Translations under genes and position numbers: made by a program
The notes under the pieces: model-generated
What the model saw: only the letters and a program-made list of their open reading frames with translations
What the model was told of the DNA's origin: nothing
Database searches by the model: none
Assembly (NCBI RefSeq): GCF_016908465.1
Contig: NZ_JAFBDY010000006.1
Coordinates: forward strand, 62,001-126,000
Direction of reading: 5' to 3'
Source: Lysinibacillus composti
GTDB taxonomy: Bacteria; Bacillota; Bacilli; Bacillales_A; Planococcaceae
DNA: 64,000 nucleotides
Shown: piece after piece, positions 50,586-59,302 of the stretch
How the letters are laid out: every line of letters begins with the position of its first letter
Position numbering within the stretch: position 1 is the stretch's first letter

Positions 50586-52019
50586 TTATTCCGCCGTAGC
50601 TTCTTTCGTTGAAGCTTTCGGTGATTTGGTTTTCTGTTGTTTTCGTATCGGTACTGGAGCATCACTTTTACTGTAGTATTTCCCTTTAGTAATAATTGCA
50701 ATGATGATTGTCAGTATCGATGCTAAAATCGCAGCAAAGAATGTGGCCGTGTTTTGTAGGAACGTTCCCATATAACCTAATGCTGCAATGGTACCAATCA
50801 CACTTGACACGACTAATGGGACAACGCCAACTGGATTCCATTTATAAAGTCGATCCTGTCTGGCTTCATATTCCATTGGTACAAGTTTTAAGGTTTTTTT
50901 CACAACTAAAGCATCTGTAACTAAGATTGCAGCCCATGCCATTAACAATACCCCTTGGAAAGTCATGGCACTACCTAAGTAATCTAAAATTCCACCGAGC
51001 ATTAATCCGATTGACAGGAGTCCAGAGACAACAACCCAGAAACGACGATCGGGCTTAAAATGAAATACATTCTCAAAAAAATTGGACAACGACAGGGACG
51101 CACTATAAATATTTGTAACGTTAATGCGTAATTGCGTTAACATTGTAAATACTACGCCTCCAAGTCCAAGAAGTGTGACAATGTAAACCCCTGGATTTGA
51201 CTCTCCTAATCGGACACCAAACCAAATTCCGAGTAATCCCATAACACCAAAACAAAAAATTTGTGGGATAAATCCAATCATAATAGAACCAATTTTGATA
51301 TCTTTCGGTTTTAAGAATCGAGCATAATCCGATGCAATTAAAGCGGTTAAGCCCATGATCCCATGTTGCATTCCGATACATAATAGTAATGCGGTTCCAC
51401 CAATTTGTGCACCTTCAGGTAAATAGGTCCAGAAACTACCAGCAAATTTTGATGGTGTGTTATATGCGACAATAATCGTGATCACTAAAAAGATGCCGAA
51501 GATGGGTAATGACCATTTTTGCAGTTTGTCTAATTGTTTAATACCAAACCAATTTAATGGAATCACAATTAAGCCAAATACGATAATGAGTGTCCATAAA
51601 GGAATTGAGGGGAAAAATGCATGTACGGCGGCAACGAGTATCATACCTTCAAATGCACAATACATGATAAAGTTAGATGCGTAAATTAATGAGGTTAAGG
51701 ATGCTCCAATATATCCAAAACCTTGTCTAGACATGAGATTAACGTTCATTCCAGACTTTGCAGATAAATAGGCAATAACGGTGCCTAAAACTCCGGCAAT
51801 GACAATCGCATAAATTGCTGAGATGATGGCGTTCATTGCGCCAAATTGTAAAGCCATGACACTACCTGTTTGGAAATAAAAAATCGCTGTGGCAATGCCA
51901 AATGTAATGTTGGTAACACTAAACCAACCCATGTTTCTTTTTTCTTCCGGTACTCTATCGTAAGAATAATCAAGTGAATCTTGTTCATCGAGACCGGTTG
52001 TTTTGTCTACATTAGTCAA
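50586..52019 (-). CDS. NCS1 family purine/cytosine-type permease
   Basis: A 477-residue transporter with twelve likely helices. It opens YSYDRVPEEKRNMGWFSVTNITFGIATAIFYFQTGS and has SRQGFGYIGASLTSLIYASNFIMYCAFEG, typical of bacterial cytosine permease (CodB)-like NCS1 carriers that import nucleobases or related compounds with cations. The tail is basic and Lys/Thr-rich (KQQKTKSPKASTKEATAE). The upstream gap shows no purine riboswitch. It lies in the same orientation as purU but 600 bases away, so co-regulation is uncertain. Confidence 0.88.
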   Translation of the reverse strand: MTNVDKTTGLDEQDSLDYSYDRVPEEKRNMGWFSVTNITFGIATAIFYFQTGSVMALQFGAMNAIISAIYAIVIAGVLGTVIAYLSAKSGMNVNLMSRQGFGYIGASLTSLIYASNFIMYCAFEGMILVAAVHAFFPSIPLWTLIIVFGLIVIPLNWFGIKQLDKLQKWSLPIFGIFLVITIIVAYNTPSKFAGSFWTYLPEGAQIGGTALLLCIGMQHGIMGLTALIASDYARFLKPKDIKIGSIMIGFIPQIFCFGVMGLLGIWFGVRLGESNPGVYIVTLLGLGGVVFTMLTQLRINVTNIYSASLSLSNFFENVFHFKPDRRFWVVVSGLLSIGLMLGGILDYLGSAMTFQGVLLMAWAAILVTDALVVKKTLKLVPMEYEARQDRLYKWNPVGVVPLVVSSVIGTIAALGYMGTFLQNTATFFAAILASILTIIIAIITKGKYYSKSDAPVPIRKQQKTKSPKASTKEATAE

Positions 52020-52570
52020 ATCATTTCATCCTTTCTTTTGATTCGTACAAATCTTCCCTTCCTTACATAGATTTCACATTCAACTACATCCTTTACAACA
52101 ATTGAATGCTAGAAAAGAAGGTCACTGAATGTATACTTTGTCATAATTATGTAGAGGCAATCTCACTTTCAAATGAGGTTGCTACTTCAATATAATATAA
52201 TTATATACACAATTAGTTTACATAATCAAGAGGCGTCCTAATATTTACTTATAAAATCAATTATAAAATAGGTATTTCCACTAAAACAGGCATCTAATTC
52301 GTATACATTAATACGAATATTTATTCGCTAAACATAAAAATCTGAACCCTATTTTCATGGTCAAAATTATATTAACTATTTTTTAATCGAACCTTTCATC
52401 TTAAGCCTTCAAAATTTCTTTAATTTATTGTGAAGGCTGACTTCTCACGAATGTTCAAAAAATAGTTGTACCCCCTTGGAGAAAAAGTTCATTACATTTC
52501 CAATCATTTAATATGCTTTTTACTATACTTTAGTATTGTTCACTCAAGGTTTGGAATTGCCTAAAATAAA
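52020..52570. other. Long intergenic stretch without a recognised gene
   Basis: The gap is 584 bases in all. The only structure I see is an imperfect inverted repeat, GGCAATCTCA...TGAGGTTGC, near 52155-52185. No riboswitch consensus, tRNA or plausible frame was found. Confidence 0.4.
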
Positions 52571-52600
52571 AAGACCTAAGAAATGAGTTCTTAGGTCTTT
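52571..52600 (-). terminator. Strong terminator of purU
   Basis: AAGACCTAAGAA (52571-52582) pairs perfectly with TTCTTAGGTCTT (52588-52599) and is followed by T's on the minus strand. Confidence 0.85.
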
Positions 52601-52603
52601 AAA

Positions 52604-53497
52604 TTAATGGAACACGATGGTTTTATTATTTTCAACAATGATTCTGTTTTCAAGGTGCCATTTCACTGCTTTTGCTAATACTCGACGTTCAATTTTACGA
52701 CCGATTTTCTTTAACGTTTGCACATCATCTCGGTGATCCACTCGTTCAACATCTTGTTCGATGATTGGCCCTTCATCTAAGTCATTTGTGACATAGTGTG
52801 AAGTGGCCCCAATAAGTTTTACCCCTCTTCTATGCGCACGCTCATAAGGATTCGCCCCAATAAACGCTGGTAAAAATGAGTGATGTATGTTAATAATTCG
52901 GTTTTCAAAGTGGTTCACAAATTCTGGGGTTAATATTTGCATATAACGGGCCAAAATTAAAAGATCTACATCATATTCTTCCATTAAGCGAATTTGCTTA
53001 GCTTCTACTTCTTTACGTATATCTTTGTTTGCTGGTAAGTAATGGAATGGAATACCGTAAGATTCGACAATTTCCCGCGCGTCCTCATGATTACTAATCA
53101 CCACGGCAATATCCGTATCTAAATCGCCATTTTGCCACTCCCATAATAATTCAAGTAAACAATGTAGCTCTTTTGATACGTAAATAGCAGTACGTTGTCT
53201 TTGATTGCGATACTGGAACTTGAACTCCATATTGAATTCATCCGCAATGTTTTTAAAGTCCTTCTCCATTGCTAATGCTTTTTCTGGTAGATTCTCACAA
53301 TTGTATTCAATACGAATGAAGAACGTGCCGTTTTCTGGATCACTGGAATATTGGCTAGACTCAAGTATATTCGCTTCATATTTAAATAAAAATGTCGATA
53401 ACACCGACACAATCCCCGGTTTATCGGGACATTTCACTAATAAGCGGGCCCGATTTTGTAAATTCACATTCTGCTCTTTTGGTAAAGTTTTTAACAT
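52604..53497 (-). CDS. purU: Formyltetrahydrofolate deformylase
   Basis: PurU hydrolyses 10-formyl-tetrahydrofolate to formate and tetrahydrofolate, balancing one-carbon pools. The 297-residue protein has an N-terminal ACT-like domain (RLLVKCPDKPGIVSVLSTFLFKYEANILESSQYSS). A formyltransferase domain follows, with NIHHSFLPAF and GATSHYVTNDLDEGPIIEQD carrying the Asn-His-Asp catalytic set. The length is normal. It has its own terminator and appears monocistronic. Confidence 0.95.
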   Translation of the reverse strand: MLKTLPKEQNVNLQNRARLLVKCPDKPGIVSVLSTFLFKYEANILESSQYSSDPENGTFFIRIEYNCENLPEKALAMEKDFKNIADEFNMEFKFQYRNQRQRTAIYVSKELHCLLELLWEWQNGDLDTDIAVVISNHEDAREIVESYGIPFHYLPANKDIRKEVEAKQIRLMEEYDVDLLILARYMQILTPEFVNHFENRIINIHHSFLPAFIGANPYERAHRRGVKLIGATSHYVTNDLDEGPIIEQDVERVDHRDDVQTLKKIGRKIERRVLAKAVKWHLENRIIVENNKTIVFH

Positions 53498-53694
53498 CTT
53501 ATGTACTCCCCTACTTTATTCTCTTGGTCTACCATTATCTAATATTTCGAAATAATCAGCAAGTAGTTTAAGGAAATTAACATAGATGAGTGGAGAATAT
53601 TTAAATTACTATTTTTAGTAAAATCAAAAAAATTATGCAGAAACCGCTTCCATTTTTACCTTATTTATGGTAATCTTAATTTAAGAATTATCAC

Positions 53695-53767
53695 GGTCTT
53701 GTAGCTCAGCTGGGAGAGCATCACGTCGACAACGTGGGGGTCGCAGGTTCGAGCCCTGTCGAGACCA
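53695..53767 (+). tRNA. tRNA-Val (GAC), with C at position 33
   Basis: The sequence folds as a full cloverleaf: acceptor GGTCTTG/CGAGACC, D-arm GCTC/GAGC, anticodon stem TCACG/CGTGG, T-arm GCAGG/CCTGT with TTCGAGC loop, and discriminator A. The anticodon loop TCGACAA gives anticodon GAC (valine). The base before the anticodon is C, where nearly all tRNAs have U33. CCA is not encoded. It is a single tRNA gene, followed within 10 bases by a terminator. Confidence 0.93.
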
Positions 53768-53773
53768 TACATT

Positions 53774-53819
53774 TAAAAAGTCTAGAAACATTTATATATT
53801 AATGTTTCTAGACTTTTTT
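53774..53819 (+). terminator. Terminator after the tRNA
   Basis: AAAAGTCTAGAAACAT pairs with ATGTTTCTAGACTTTT around TTATATATTA, ending in a T-run. Confidence 0.85.
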
Positions 53820-53873
53820 CTATTGTTCGATTTATATATCAATTTATCCGTTTGTCCTCAATAAAATTTCCAA

Positions 53874-54062
53874 TTATCTATCGCTTTTTTGAATATCATG
53901 ATGGAAAATAACAGCAATTTCATTATCACTATTCTGCAGTTTATGTGCATAAACTTCTATAGTGATTCTAGAATTAGCATTACCTAAATGTTTCGAAATT
54001 ATAACAATATCTACACCTTCGTCAATCAGAATGGACGCATGTGTGTGACAAAACTTCTTTTT
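53874..54062 (-). pseudogene. Tyrosine recombinase (phage-type integrase) C-terminal relic
   Basis: About 62 codons without a start survive, ending 106 bases from the tRNA. FCHTHASILIDEGVDIVIISKHLGNANSRITIEVYAHK aligns by eye with the integrase C-terminal box (HxLRHTHASxL...GHAxxxxTxxxYxH). The box II arginine is replaced (FCHTHAS instead of LRHTHAS) and the GHA histidine is Asn. The nucleophile tyrosine in VYAHK remains. No N-terminal part is visible upstream. The relic beside a tRNA points to an old integrated element. Confidence 0.75.
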
Positions 54063-54258
54063 ACGCTATTAGAAAGCGTTCAATTTTTTCCATATTAATG
54101 GATACTTGATCTTTAATAAGTTCCTCCATGTACCTAAAAAATAAATTCTTAAATTTTGATTACTTGGATTAACTAAACAAAACTTGTGTACATAATTGAC
54201 TACGAAAAGATATAAGTTTCATTTTTTACTTTCAAACTTTCTATAACTGTTTTTAAAT
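54063..54258. other. Gap between the integrase relic and the hydroxyacid dehydrogenase
   Basis: A short frame reading YMEELIKDQVSINMEKIERFLIA ends next to the relic. It is too short to place. I see no direct repeat of the tRNA 3' end here. Confidence 0.3.
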
Positions 54259-55218
54259 TTATGTTAAGGCGTATGGAGTAACTTCTCCTTTTAAAACTTG
54301 AGTAATATTTGAAGCAGCCTTAGTTCTCAACTCAATCATTGCTTCTTCCGAATACCATGCACTATGAGGTGTTATTATCACATTGTCCATTTCTAATAAT
54401 CGACTAGTGTTCTTAATAGGCTCTTCCTCTACTACATCAAGTGCTGCCCCAGCAATCTTTCCTTTCGAAAGGGCATCTGCTAGTGCAGGCTCATCAACGA
54501 TTGGCCCCCGTGCAGTATTAATGATAACTGCATTAGATTTCATTTTGGCCAGACGCTCTTCATTGATTAAGTGGTAAGTATCTTTAATAAGAGGAACATG
54601 AATAGAAAGAAAATCAGCAACCTGAATAATTTCTTCTAGATCCATTTTTTGTACCCCTTCTTTTTCCATATCTTTTTCTGAAACAAATGGGTCATAAGCG
54701 GCAATTTTAAAACCTAGTGGACGTGCTTTTTCAATTAAACGACGAGGAATTCGGCCAAATCCTAGTACTCCTAAAGTTTGATTATTGAATCGATGAATTG
54801 GAACTCCTGCTTTAAAGTCCCAGTTTCCTTTTTTCACTTCATTATTTAATAATGTTACTTTTCGGGCACAGGATAATAGAAGTGCTAATGCATGATTAGA
54901 AACTTCCTCCATTCCATAATCAGGTACATTTGCGACAATAATTCCTTTCTCTTTTGCAGCATCTAAATCAACCGTATTAACACCTACACCATAACGAGAA
55001 ATAACTTTACATTTTGTTAATGAATCAATTACTCGTCTGCTAAGTGGTGCATATTGATTTAATATGGCATCCACATCTTTGGCACGTTTAATAACTTCAT
55101 CTTCAGATTTGCACTGAGCTTTTATAAAATCAATAGAAATCCCTGATTCTTCAAACACTTTTTCCTCGTACTCTAAATGTTCAAATTCATAGTCTGTAAG
55201 TAAAACTTTAAATTCCAT
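54259..55218 (-). CDS. D-2-hydroxyacid dehydrogenase, CtBP-like
   Basis: A 319-residue NAD-dependent enzyme. The nucleotide site is LGVLGFGRIPRRL (~148-160). The catalytic set is Arg in NTARGPIVDE, Glu in DVVEEEP and His in ITPHSAWYS, the last being the C-terminal-binding-protein type of PHSAW motif. It likely reduces a 2-keto acid or oxidises a 2-hydroxy acid. It lies on the same strand as, and about 530 bases beyond, the sugar-acid genes, so it may act on one of their intermediates (inference). GGGGGGAG precedes the ATG. Confidence 0.9.
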   Translation of the reverse strand: MEFKVLLTDYEFEHLEYEEKVFEESGISIDFIKAQCKSEDEVIKRAKDVDAILNQYAPLSRRVIDSLTKCKVISRYGVGVNTVDLDAAKEKGIIVANVPDYGMEEVSNHALALLLSCARKVTLLNNEVKKGNWDFKAGVPIHRFNNQTLGVLGFGRIPRRLIEKARPLGFKIAAYDPFVSEKDMEKEGVQKMDLEEIIQVADFLSIHVPLIKDTYHLINEERLAKMKSNAVIINTARGPIVDEPALADALSKGKIAGAALDVVEEEPIKNTSRLLEMDNVIITPHSAWYSEEAMIELRTKAASNITQVLKGEVTPYALT

Positions 55219-55397
55219 CAGTTTTCTCCCCCCTGTTTGATTCTACAATGATTTAATTATCTTAAAATCGTAATTATCTTCTAATAGATGTTGCTGATAC
55301 ATTTGGAATTCTAAGTCCTGATGCACCTAATTTAATTCTCGAGATTCATTCATTAAATATCCCCTGCATTTAATTGATTTTTATACCCTATCAAATA

Positions 55398-55424
55398 GGG
55401 GGAGTCTAAACCAAGTTCTCCCCC
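55398..55424 (-). terminator. Hairpin after the catabolic operon
   Basis: GGGGGAG (55398-55404) and CTCCCCC (55418-55424) form a perfect GC-rich stem. The T-tract is weak. It lies just beyond the broken aldehyde dehydrogenase gene. No other feature is seen in 55219-55397. Confidence 0.55.
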
Positions 55425-55435
55425 ATCTAATCGTA

Positions 55436-55745
55436 TTAACCTTTAATAAAGACTGTTTTAATAGCGGTATAGAATTCCTTAGCTGCTTCACCTTGTTCTC
55501 TACCACCAGTACTTGATGCCTTCATTCCACCTAATGGCGCTTGTAATTCCACTCCTGCACTCTCGAAGTCCAATGCATGGACCAAATATTTCCTCTTGAG
55601 CGATTGTCATTTTAGAATTCCCATCTTCAAAAATTGTTGGTGTAACATATTAACCATGGTCATATTACCTACCAGTCAGTTCTTAACCGCCAAAGACAAG
55701 GGAAGCTCCCTCTTTTTACCAATTTCAATTTAGTTTTTTATTCAG
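55436..55745 (-). pseudogene. 2-oxoglutarate-semialdehyde dehydrogenase-like gene, degraded
   Basis: Starting a few bases past the FAH gene's stop, the reverse strand reads ELNKKLN, IEIGKK, then GASLVFGG[45 protein letters not shown]. That is the aldehyde dehydrogenase text with three in-frame stops. A deletion of roughly 55 codons and a shift lead to [40 protein letters not shown] and a stop at 55436. The GVELQAPxGGMK...REQGEAA ending is typical of the 2-oxoglutarate-semialdehyde dehydrogenase group. The whole N-terminal half, including the active site, is missing. Confidence 0.85.
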
Positions 55746-55749
55746 TTCA

Positions 55750-56649
55750 TTAATTTCCACTTACTACTGCTGTTTTTTGAGCCATTACAGGGTTATTTAA
55801 TACACCAATTCCAGGTATCTCAATTTCAATTCGATCATTATGTGCAAGGGTAAAATCATTTGGAGGAACAACACACGTTCCTGTTAATAATACGGTACCA
55901 TCAAAAATTTCATTATCACGAGTTAAAAACGAAACAAGTTCATCTAACTTTCGTTTTAATTGACTAACTTTTGCATTTCCTTCAAAAAACTTCTCTTCAT
56001 TTCTAAAAATTCTGCAAGTAATTTCAAGTTCATAAGGATTTTCTACCGCATCAGCTAGAAGAATTGCTGGTCCAATTGAGCAAGAGTTTTTCCATACCTT
56101 TGCCTGAGGTAAGTAAAGCGGGTTTTCCCCTTCAATATCACGACAACTCATATCGTTACCAGCAATATAACCGAGTACAGTTCCTTCTGAATCAATGACT
56201 AATCCAAGTTCTGGTTCAGGAATTTGCCAATTTGAATCGGAGCGTAAATATACAGGATCATTAGGACCAACTGTTCTAGCAGCTGTTGACTTCAAGAAGA
56301 TTTCTGGACGTTCAGCATCGTAAACTTTATCGTAGAAGGTTTTACTATCTAATTTTCCTTGTGTCGCTTCATAGTTACGAGCTTCTTTACTTTTTTCGTA
56401 AGTGACACCAGCTGCCCAAACTTCAGGTGCATCGATTGGAGTAGTAAGCGTTAATTGCTCCAATTGTTGTTCATTTTTATTTTCACTGACAATGTCGGAA
56501 ACAACTTGTAATGCCGTTTTCCCCTGTTGTTGAGCATGTTCGATTAGTGAGAGAAAGTTATCAAAAGGTAAATCAAATGCTTTGTTTTCATTTGTAACAG
56601 CAGCTAATAGTTTTTGGTTTTGAATATCAATATAACGAATAATTCTCAT
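55750..56649 (-). CDS. FAH family dehydratase, 2-keto-3-deoxy-pentonate dehydratase-like
   Basis: A 299-residue fumarylacetoacetase-fold protein. Text such as VWAAGVTYEKSKEARNYE, VYDAERPEIFLKS, IPEPELGLVID (metal-binding acids) and YIAGNDMSCRDIEGENPLYLPQAKVW matches the XylX/KdaD branch. That branch dehydrates 2-keto-3-deoxy-D-xylonate or -arabinonate to 2-oxoglutarate semialdehyde. It follows the sugar importer genes and precedes the ruined semialdehyde dehydrogenase gene, which supports this step. Substrate stereochemistry is not readable. AGGAGG precedes the ATG. Confidence 0.85.
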   Translation of the reverse strand: MRIIRYIDIQNQKLLAAVTNENKAFDLPFDNFLSLIEHAQQQGKTALQVVSDIVSENKNEQQLEQLTLTTPIDAPEVWAAGVTYEKSKEARNYEATQGKLDSKTFYDKVYDAERPEIFLKSTAARTVGPNDPVYLRSDSNWQIPEPELGLVIDSEGTVLGYIAGNDMSCRDIEGENPLYLPQAKVWKNSCSIGPAILLADAVENPYELEITCRIFRNEEKFFEGNAKVSQLKRKLDELVSFLTRDNEIFDGTVLLTGTCVVPPNDFTLAHNDRIEIEIPGIGVLNNPVMAQKTAVVSGN

Positions 56650-56730
56650 GGTTTTTTTCCTCCTAAAATATCAAATCTTAATTCTATGAATTTTTAATAT
56701 TCTAAAAATAAAAATATAGATTTGTTTAAA

Positions 56731-57729
56731 TTAATATTTTAAATATCTTGTTTTCGTAGCATCAATCATAACTGCAATAAAAATCATTGCTCCTCCAGCC
56801 ATCGTGACAAAATATGATGAAATTCCAAGAACTTGTAATCCGATTTGAATAACAGTTAGTAGCAATACGCCCCCAAGAACTCCAGAAATATTTCCACGAC
56901 CCCCTGATAAACTAACCCCACCAATAACTGCGGCTGCTAAAGTGTACATTAAAAGATCTGACCCAAATGTCATTGTTACAGCACCCATATATGCTGATAA
57001 TAAGTATCCAGAAAAACCAGCTAGGGCTCCAGAAACTGCAAATGCATATATTTTAATGCGATCTACATTAATTCCACTAACATGAGCGCTTGTTGGATTT
57101 CCTCCAGTGGCAAATAAACTTCTACCAAAAATAGTCTTCTTCCAGATAAAATAAATAACTAAATAAACGAGTAAAAATGGTATAGGTAGTACAGGGATGC
57201 CAAAAATTGACCCCTTTCCTATCCATGTAAATGCATCTGGGAAATTTATAATTGAGCGTCCTTGTGTTAATGCCATTAATGCTCCCTCTAAAATTAAGCC
57301 CATTGCTAAAGTTTCAATTAAAGCTGCAGCCTTAAATTTAGCTATTAAAATACCATTAATAATCCCGATTAATAATCCAAATAAAACAATAATGATTATC
57401 GCTAAAAACCAATTAAGACCTCTATTCATCAAGAACGTACCTATACCAGCACTAAAAGCTAATACACCTGTAATTGATAAATCGATTTCACCTATAATAA
57501 GAACATGTGCCAAACCAGCAGTTAAAACACCTAGCACAGCTGTCTGAACTAGAATATTTTGTAAAATTGAAGGTGAAAAGAAAATAGGATTTACAATCCC
57601 CATAATTAAGATTGCTAATATCAAAAGTAACCAAACAATATTATTTGATAGTAAACTTACTATATTGCTACTTTTTAATGATTGTTTTGTTTTTGGGGTT
57701 GATGTTTCTAAGTTTACTTTTGTGCTCAA
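56731..57729 (-). CDS. Sugar ABC transporter permease (RbsC/XylH type)
   Basis: A 332-residue permease with about ten helices of the ribose/xylose/galactose branched family. Marks are LAHVLIIGEIDLSITGVLAFSAGIG and AAAVIGGVSLSGGRGNISGVLGGVLLLTVIQ. The TTG start overlaps the ATPase stop (TTGA), giving four shared bases and likely translational coupling. It forms the channel of the importer with the ATPase (57726-59243) and binding lipoprotein (59303-60436). Confidence 0.92.
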   Translation of the reverse strand: MSTKVNLETSTPKTKQSLKSSNIVSLLSNNIVWLLLILAILIMGIVNPIFFSPSILQNILVQTAVLGVLTAGLAHVLIIGEIDLSITGVLAFSAGIGTFLMNRGLNWFLAIIIIVLFGLLIGIINGILIAKFKAAALIETLAMGLILEGALMALTQGRSIINFPDAFTWIGKGSIFGIPVLPIPFLLVYLVIYFIWKKTIFGRSLFATGGNPTSAHVSGINVDRIKIYAFAVSGALAGFSGYLLSAYMGAVTMTFGSDLLMYTLAAAVIGGVSLSGGRGNISGVLGGVLLLTVIQIGLQVLGISSYFVTMAGGAMIFIAVMIDATKTRYLKY

Positions 57730-59243
57730 TTTAATACACCTTCCTTCAAATCTTTCAAGTCTCTAATTTGCATAACATCCTCAGCTGTTAATCCGTCATT
57801 TACCTTATCCACGATTAATTTTCCATCTTCAAAAAAGAGTAAACGATCTGAAATTCTCAAGAGTTCATTAAAATCATTCGTTAAATATAAGACGCTAAGT
57901 CCTCGTTCCTTTGTCAAATGATCTATTAAGGCAAGGATTTCTTCACGGCTCTTTATATCAATCCCAACAGTAGGTTCATCCAAAATAAGTACTTCGGGAA
58001 GGGCACTTAAGGCTTTAGATATAACTACTTTTTGTTGGTTACCACCACTTAAGTTACCAACAGATTCATTAATTGAACTTGCACGGACAGCTAAGGTTTT
58101 AAAATATTCATTTGCGTTTTCTATTTCTTTTGTTTTGTTTATGAAACCAAACATTTTTTTTAGCCTGCTTGTTAGTATTGACATACTAATATTTTCTTTA
58201 ATTGATAGTAGTTGAACGACGCCCTCTTTATGTCGATCGAAAGAGACATAAATAATTTTTTGATTTACTGCTGTTTTTGGATCTTTAGGTATAGAAAATT
58301 CTCTACCATTTAATGTGATTTGCCCTTTTGAGATTGTATTTAACCCACTCAAAGCTCTGCATATTTCTCTTGCCCCCGATCCAGGGAAGCCAACTACACC
58401 TAATACCTCTCCCCGCCCCAGTGTAAATGAGATATTATCCATTCCCTTTCCTGAGACCCCGTTCACCTCGAGTGAAACCTTTTTGGTCTTTAATTTTTCC
58501 TCTGAGGAACGTTCCAACAATTTTACACTTTCCCCAACAATTAATTTTGATAGCGTTGCTTCATCTATTTCACCTTTTTTATAACCTGTGTAGCTACGCC
58601 CGTCTCGATTAACGGTAATGGTATCGCATAATCTCAATATCTCTTCTAAATAATGAGAGATTAGTATAAAGCTAGTGCCCTGTTGACGTTGTGCTTCTAT
58701 AAATTTAAATAAACTGTCCCTTTCTTCTGATGATAATGCAGTTGTTGGCTCATCAAGGATTACTAATTTTGCTTTACTGAATAGTGCTCTTACTACATTA
58801 AGCTTTCTTTGATTTACTAATGATAAATCTCTTACTTTCATTCTTGGATCAAAATCCAACCCATAGTCATGAAGAACCTTTTCAGCATTTTCATATATTT
58901 TCTTCCAATCAACCATGCCCAGTGTATCTTTTGGCCATGTTCCTAAAATTATATTTTCTGCAACTGTGAATTCCGGAATTATTGCAGCATGCTGAGGTAC
59001 AACATAAATACCAACATTTTGTCTTTCTATAACTGATAACTTATTAATGTTTTTATCTTCGAAGATAATATCTCCTTCATAGTCATCAATTACGCCCGAA
59101 ATAATCCTAACCAATGTTGTTTTACCTGCTCCATTCATGCCAACTAACGCATGAATTTCACTTTTTCCAACTTCCAGATTATTGTCTGTTAATACAATTT
59201 TACTTCCAAAACTTTTATTTACGTTTGAAACTTTTAATAACAT
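57726..59243 (-). CDS. Sugar ABC transporter ATP-binding protein (RbsA/MglA type, double ATPase)
   Basis: A 505-residue protein with two ATPase domains. The first has Walker A GMNGAGKTT (~35-43) and Walker B LVILDEPTTAL. The second has a degenerate Walker A (GFPGSGARE), an intact signature LSGGNQQKV and Walker B VLILDEPTVGID. One strong and one weak site is normal for this family. It powers import of a monosaccharide. A small hairpin separates it from the binding-protein gene upstream. Confidence 0.93.
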   Translation of the reverse strand: MLLKVSNVNKSFGSKIVLTDNNLEVGKSEIHALVGMNGAGKTTLVRIISGVIDDYEGDIIFEDKNINKLSVIERQNVGIYVVPQHAAIIPEFTVAENIILGTWPKDTLGMVDWKKIYENAEKVLHDYGLDFDPRMKVRDLSLVNQRKLNVVRALFSKAKLVILDEPTTALSSEERDSLFKFIEAQRQQGTSFILISHYLEEILRLCDTITVNRDGRSYTGYKKGEIDEATLSKLIVGESVKLLERSSEEKLKTKKVSLEVNGVSGKGMDNISFTLGRGEVLGVVGFPGSGAREICRALSGLNTISKGQITLNGREFSIPKDPKTAVNQKIIYVSFDRHKEGVVQLLSIKENISMSILTSRLKKMFGFINKTKEIENANEYFKTLAVRASSINESVGNLSGGNQQKVVISKALSALPEVLILDEPTVGIDIKSREEILALIDHLTKERGLSVLYLTNDFNELLRISDRLLFFEDGKLIVDKVNDGLTAEDVMQIRDLKDLKEGVLN

Positions 59244-59264
59244 AGTTTCACACCCCTATTATAA

Positions 59265-59291
59265 AAGGTAAGGAGACTCTCCCCTTACCTC
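59265..59291 (-). promoter_or_regulatory. Hairpin between binding-protein and ATPase genes
   Basis: AGGTAAGG pairs with CCTTACCT across a short loop, 12 bases past the binding-protein stop. There is no strong T-run, so it more likely limits read-through or protects the 3' end of the binding-protein message. Confidence 0.5.
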
Positions 59292-59302
59292 CTTAAATAA
59301 AA

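Noticed and set aside
52020-52200. Purine riboswitch upstream of the NCS1 permease
   Set aside because: The conserved core of the purine aptamer is not present. Only a weak inverted repeat is seen.
53768-54258. An attachment-site direct repeat of the tRNA 3' end
   Set aside because: I looked for a copy of the GGTTCGAGCCCTGTC region to the right of the tRNA within the window and did not find one.
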